Shown in pieces: positions 61,177 to 64,000 of a stretch of DNA of 64,000 nt. The notes under the pieces are model-generated. The model did not search any database and was not told the origin of the DNA. It saw only the letters and a program-made list of their open reading frames with translations. Both the position numbers and the translations under genes were made by a program. The stretch's first letter is position 1; each line of letters starts with the position of its first letter. This DNA comes from Pseudomonas ovata (GTDB lineage: Bacteria; Pseudomonadota; Gammaproteobacteria; Pseudomonadales; Pseudomonadaceae): contig NZ_QFFU01000001.1 in the NCBI RefSeq assembly GCF_003131185.1, positions 620,001 to 684,000 on the forward strand. Direction: 5' to 3'.

Positions 61177-62535
61177 ATGAGCATGAGTCGCGCCGCCAGG
61201 AAATGGCTGATCTTGAGCCTCGTGACAGTGGCTGCACTGGTGGCTGCCGCCGCGCTGGCCTGGTGGCTGTTCATCGGCCGCCTGCAGCCCTACCCATCGC
61301 AGGTTACGCTGCGCGCCAACGAGATGCAGGAGCGCATTCTTTCGTTCGACAGCCATATCGATATCCAGCCCACCTTCGGGCGGGCCGGCAACGAAGCCAA
61401 CAAGGACGGCCGAACCCAGTTCGACCTGGTCAAGGCCGCACGCGGGCGCCTCAGTGGCGCGGCACTGACGCTCTGGGCCTGGCCGGAATTCTGGAACGGC
61501 GCCAACGGCCCGCACCGGCCGACGCCGGGTTTTGTCGAAGCCGCCCGCCATGAGCTGGAAACCCGCTACCGCATCATCACCGGCATCGCCCGCGACTTTC
61601 CCAACCAGGCCGGCATCGCCTACACACCGGCCGACTTCAAGCGCCTGGCCCATGAGGGCAAGTTCGCCATCGTGATCAGCATGCTCAACGCCTACCCGCT
61701 GGGCGACGAGGTCGCGGCCCTGGACGACTGGGCCGCACGCGGCATGCGCATCTTCGGCTTCAGCTATGTGGCCAACAACGCCTGGGCCGACTCGTCGCGG
61801 CCCATGCCGTTCTTCGGTGATTCGCCGGACGAGCACGGCGGCCTCTCGCCACTGGGCCGCCAGGCCGTGCAGCGCCTCAACGACCTCGGCGTGGTGATCG
61901 ACGTGTCGCACATGTCCAGCCAGGCCCTGGAGCAGGTCGCGCAACTGAGCCGTGCACCCATCATCGCTTCGCACTCCAGCGTCCGGGGCCTGGTGGACCT
62001 GCAACGCAACCTCACCGACAAGGAGCTGCGGCTGATCCGCGACACCGGTGGCGTGGTGCAGATCCCGGGGTTTTCGTCGTATCTCAAGCCGTTTTCCGAT
62101 GAAACGCTGGACAAGATCAACCAGATGCGCGCCGGCTTCGGCCTGCCCAAGGTGCAGAACCTGTCCCAGGCCAGCATGCCGGCCGACCCGGTTTTTTCCA
62201 TCTGGCCGGAGAAAAAGTTCGGCGAATACGCCGGTGCCCTGTACGCCATTCTCGACGAAGACCCACGCGCCACGCTCAAGGACTTTGGCGACGCCATCGA
62301 GTACGCCGTGAAGAAGATCGGCATCGACCACGTGGGCATCAGTTCCGACTTCAACGACGGCGGCGGTGTCATCGGCTGGGAGAACGTGGGCGATACACGC
62401 AACGTGACCGCCGAACTGATCCAGCGCGGCTATTCGGAGCAAGACATTGCCAAGTTGTGGGGCGGCAATTTCCTGCGGGTGTGGGAGCAGGTGCAGCAAG
62501 CGGGCAGCCAAAAGCCCGCCGCAGCCAGCCAGTAA
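61177..62535 (+). CDS. pvdM: PvdM, membrane dipeptidase-family pyoverdine maturation protein
   Basis: 452 residues from ATG 61177 (GGGAG upstream; ATG 61183 is an alternative). An N-terminal membrane anchor (LILSLVTVAALVAAAALAWW) is followed by the renal-dipeptidase fold: SFDSHIDI (H-x-D metal site), IDVSHMSSQALEQ, APIIASHSSVRG and DHVGISSDFNDGGG. PvdM acts in the periplasm with PvdP in pyoverdine maturation; peptidase activity itself may not be needed. It is first in an operon with the acyltransferase and pvdO. Confidence 0.93.
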   Translation: MSMSRAARKWLILSLVTVAALVAAAALAWWLFIGRLQPYPSQVTLRANEMQERILSFDSHIDIQPTFGRAGNEANKDGRTQFDLVKAARGRLSGAALTLWAWPEFWNGANGPHRPTPGFVEAARHELETRYRIITGIARDFPNQAGIAYTPADFKRLAHEGKFAIVISMLNAYPLGDEVAALDDWAARGMRIFGFSYVANNAWADSSRPMPFFGDSPDEHGGLSPLGRQAVQRLNDLGVVIDVSHMSSQALEQVAQLSRAPIIASHSSVRGLVDLQRNLTDKELRLIRDTGGVVQIPGFSSYLKPFSDETLDKINQMRAGFGLPKVQNLSQASMPADPVFSIWPEKKFGEYAGALYAILDEDPRATLKDFGDAIEYAVKKIGIDHVGISSDFNDGGGVIGWENVGDTRNVTAELIQRGYSEQDIAKLWGGNFLRVWEQVQQAGSQKPAAASQ

Positions 62536-62550
62536 CCTGGAGGACGACCC

Positions 62551-63759
62551 ATGAGCCTTTCACTCCAGACCGGCACCGGCAGCGCTGCGCCAGGTCATGC
62601 GGCGGTCGATGCAGGCGCCCGGTGGGTGGCACGCACCCGATTGGCGTCGATCGATGCCCTGCGCGGCATCATCCTGCTGGCCATGCTGGTCGATCATGTG
62701 CGCGAGACGTTCTTTCTGCAGCATGAAGTCGCCGACCCGGTGGACTACCACACGCCGCTGGGCCTGTACCTGACCCGGATGATCACCGAGCCCTGTGCGC
62801 CGCTGTTCGTGTTCCTGACCGGCCTGTCGGCCTGGCTGTACAGCCAGTCGCATGGCCTGAAGGACACCAGCGCCTTCTTGTTCAAGCGCGGACTGTTTCT
62901 GATTGTGCTGGAGGTCACCCTGGTGGATTTCGCCTGGAGCGGCGAATTTCCGGCAAGGTCCCTGGACCTGCAAGTGATCTGGTGCATTGGCGTGAGCATG
63001 ATTGTCCTGGCCTGCCTGCTGCGGGTGCCCAGGCCTGTGCTGTGGCTGCTGGGCATTGCGATCATCGCCGGGCACAACCTGCTCGATGGCCTCGCCGTCG
63101 ATCATCAGTCGGCCCTCTATCTGCCTTGGGCCATGCTGCATGAGCGGGCCTCGTTCGAGTTCACGCATTTCCCGGCAATCTTCACCAGTTATCCGCTGCT
63201 GCCCTGGTTCGGGGTCATCATCCTGGGCTACGCCGCCGGTCCCCTGTATGGCTCCCACATCGAGTCCCGACAGCGTATTTCGATTCTGCTCAGGTGCGCG
63301 GCCATGCTGTTCGCCGCCTTTGTCGCCCTGCGCTACCTGAACGGCTACGGCGAAAAGCCCTGGGTGCATACCGGCGAACTGATCGAAACACTCAAGAGTT
63401 TCAAGAGCGCCACCAAGTACCCGCCGTCGCTGCTGTACCTGCTGCCCTCGCTGGCTTTCGGCCTGGCCACCCTGGCCTTGCTGGAAAAGTACCAGGACAG
63501 TCGGGCGGTCAGGGTCATGGCCATCTATGGCGGCGCGCCGATGTTTTTCTACCTGCTGCACCTGTACACCCTCAAGCTCATCTACCTGGCTGTACTGCAC
63601 ACCCTGGGGCCGAACATGGGCCGTTACTACGGCTTCGATACCCTGTCCGGTATCTGGCTGTGCAGCGCGCTGCTGAGCGTTGCGCTGTTCTTTCCAACGG
63701 CCTGGTTCGCACGCCTCAAGCAGCGGCGCAGGGACATTGCCTGGCTGAGGTACTTCTGA
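62551..63759 (+). CDS. DUF1624/heparan-alpha-glucosaminide acetyltransferase-like membrane protein
   Basis: 402 residues with about ten membrane helices. The N-terminal family motif RLASIDALRGIILLAMLVDH with Asp-Ala-Leu-Arg-Gly and the conserved His is seen, then HVRETFF. Proteins of this family move acyl groups across the inner membrane. It starts 15 bp after pvdM and precedes pvdO, so it is probably co-transcribed with them. A role in modifying pyoverdine (for example its side chain or an acylated intermediate) is inferred from position only. Confidence 0.82.
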   Translation: MSLSLQTGTGSAAPGHAAVDAGARWVARTRLASIDALRGIILLAMLVDHVRETFFLQHEVADPVDYHTPLGLYLTRMITEPCAPLFVFLTGLSAWLYSQSHGLKDTSAFLFKRGLFLIVLEVTLVDFAWSGEFPARSLDLQVIWCIGVSMIVLACLLRVPRPVLWLLGIAIIAGHNLLDGLAVDHQSALYLPWAMLHERASFEFTHFPAIFTSYPLLPWFGVIILGYAAGPLYGSHIESRQRISILLRCAAMLFAAFVALRYLNGYGEKPWVHTGELIETLKSFKSATKYPPSLLYLLPSLAFGLATLALLEKYQDSRAVRVMAIYGGAPMFFYLLHLYTLKLIYLAVLHTLGPNMGRYYGFDTLSGIWLCSALLSVALFFPTAWFARLKQRRRDIAWLRYF

Positions 63760-63813
63760 GTTCACATTCGTACGGCCGGTGCGCACTGCCGATTCATTTT
63801 TACCGAGGTTGCC

Positions 63814-64000
63814 ATGAAATCACTCACCCTGTTGTGCTCGAGCGCTTGCCTGGCGTTATCGCTGACTGGCGTTGCCGCCGAAGAAAAACCACCCGGTACT
63901 GTTTTCAAGGACTGCAAGGACTGCCCGGAAATGGTGGTGCTGCCGGCCGGCAGTTATGTCATGGGCGCACCGGACGACGAAGTGGGTCGCCAACCCGATG
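63814..64000 (+). CDS. pvdO: PvdO, FGE-sulfatase-like protein, N-terminal part
   Basis: 62 codons seen before the window ends. The signal peptide ends G-V-A-A near residue 22; the mature start [20 protein letters not shown], then [14 protein letters not shown], is typical of formylglycine-generating-enzyme-like PvdO. PvdO completes pyoverdine chromophore maturation in the periplasm. It follows the acyltransferase by 54 bp with GAGG upstream. Confidence 0.9.
   Translation, partial: MKSLTLLCSSACLALSLTGVAAEEKPPGTVFKDCKDCPEMVVLPAGSYVMGAPDDEVGRQPD

Overview
The window reads as chromosomal DNA of a fluorescent Pseudomonas (fluorescens/putida group). The evidence is high-GC coding throughout most of it, many Pseudomonas-type REP/BIME palindromes (GTAGGAGCGCGCTTGCCCGC...), a Pseudomonas-style rut operon using ydfG, an OprD porin, and a block of pyoverdine maturation genes at the right end in the same general order as P. 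aeruginosa (pvdQ, fpvI, fpvR, pvdP, pvdM, pvdO). No rRNA, tRNA, complete IS element or CRISPR array was found.

Region 1 (1-6.8 kb) is a lower-GC defence island. It holds the C-terminus of a Z1-domain protein, a DUF4420 PD-(D/E)XK protein and an AIPR protein, stop-to-start overlapped. A convergent 5-methylcytosine methyltransferase and a Vsr mismatch endonuclease follow. The set fits an MZA-type (MutL/Z1/DUF4420/AIPR) system whose ATPase would lie left of the window. A strong terminator and core genes start near 6.8 kb.

Region 2 (6.9-18 kb) is a patchwork of small or poorly known genes: DUF1289, a secreted Cys-rich protein, a DUF2075 nuclease-helicase with a translationally coupled 57-codon ORF, three tandem ~837-bp copies of a short DUF3077/DUF6124-like gene, a VOC protein, an orphan HWE histidine kinase and a broken acetyltransferase. 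Each tandem copy has a long leader. In every copy the leader keeps two mutually exclusive hairpins while the sequence of the pairing arms changes from copy to copy, and one hairpin covers the Shine-Dalgarno sequence. This is the best candidate here for something undescribed.

Region 3 (17.8-21.8 kb) is an aldoxime-nitrile pathway: AraC-type regulator, nitrilase, aldoxime dehydratase and an SphA-like outer-membrane protein. Next comes a single 1918-residue DUF4011-helicase-Vsr-like protein, a second probable anti-phage gene.

Region 4 (28-41 kb) is pyrimidine salvage and breakdown: a Tsx-like channel, a BMP-type nucleoside/pyrimidine ABC transporter (four genes), rutR, and rutA-B-C-D-F plus ydfG. 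rutA and the transporter operon share the same promoter layout, a RutR-like palindrome about 54 bp upstream of a sigma-54 -24/-12 element, which ties the transporter to the pathway in a cluster lacking rutG. A recent ~354-bp tandem duplication lies between rutF and ydfG.

Region 5 (41-53 kb) holds two proteins of unknown role, the carboxynorspermidine dehydrogenase/decarboxylase pair, a chemoreceptor, and an OprD porin / DHDPS-family lyase / MFS / IclR catabolic cluster.

Region 6 (53.5-64 kb) is periplasmic pyoverdine maturation and its control. TAAAT-N16-CGT iron-starvation boxes stand before pvdQ, pvdP and pvdM, and one-mismatch boxes precede azurin and an SCP2-cupin gene. This suggests that the copper protein azurin and the cupin protein belong to the PvdS regulon here.
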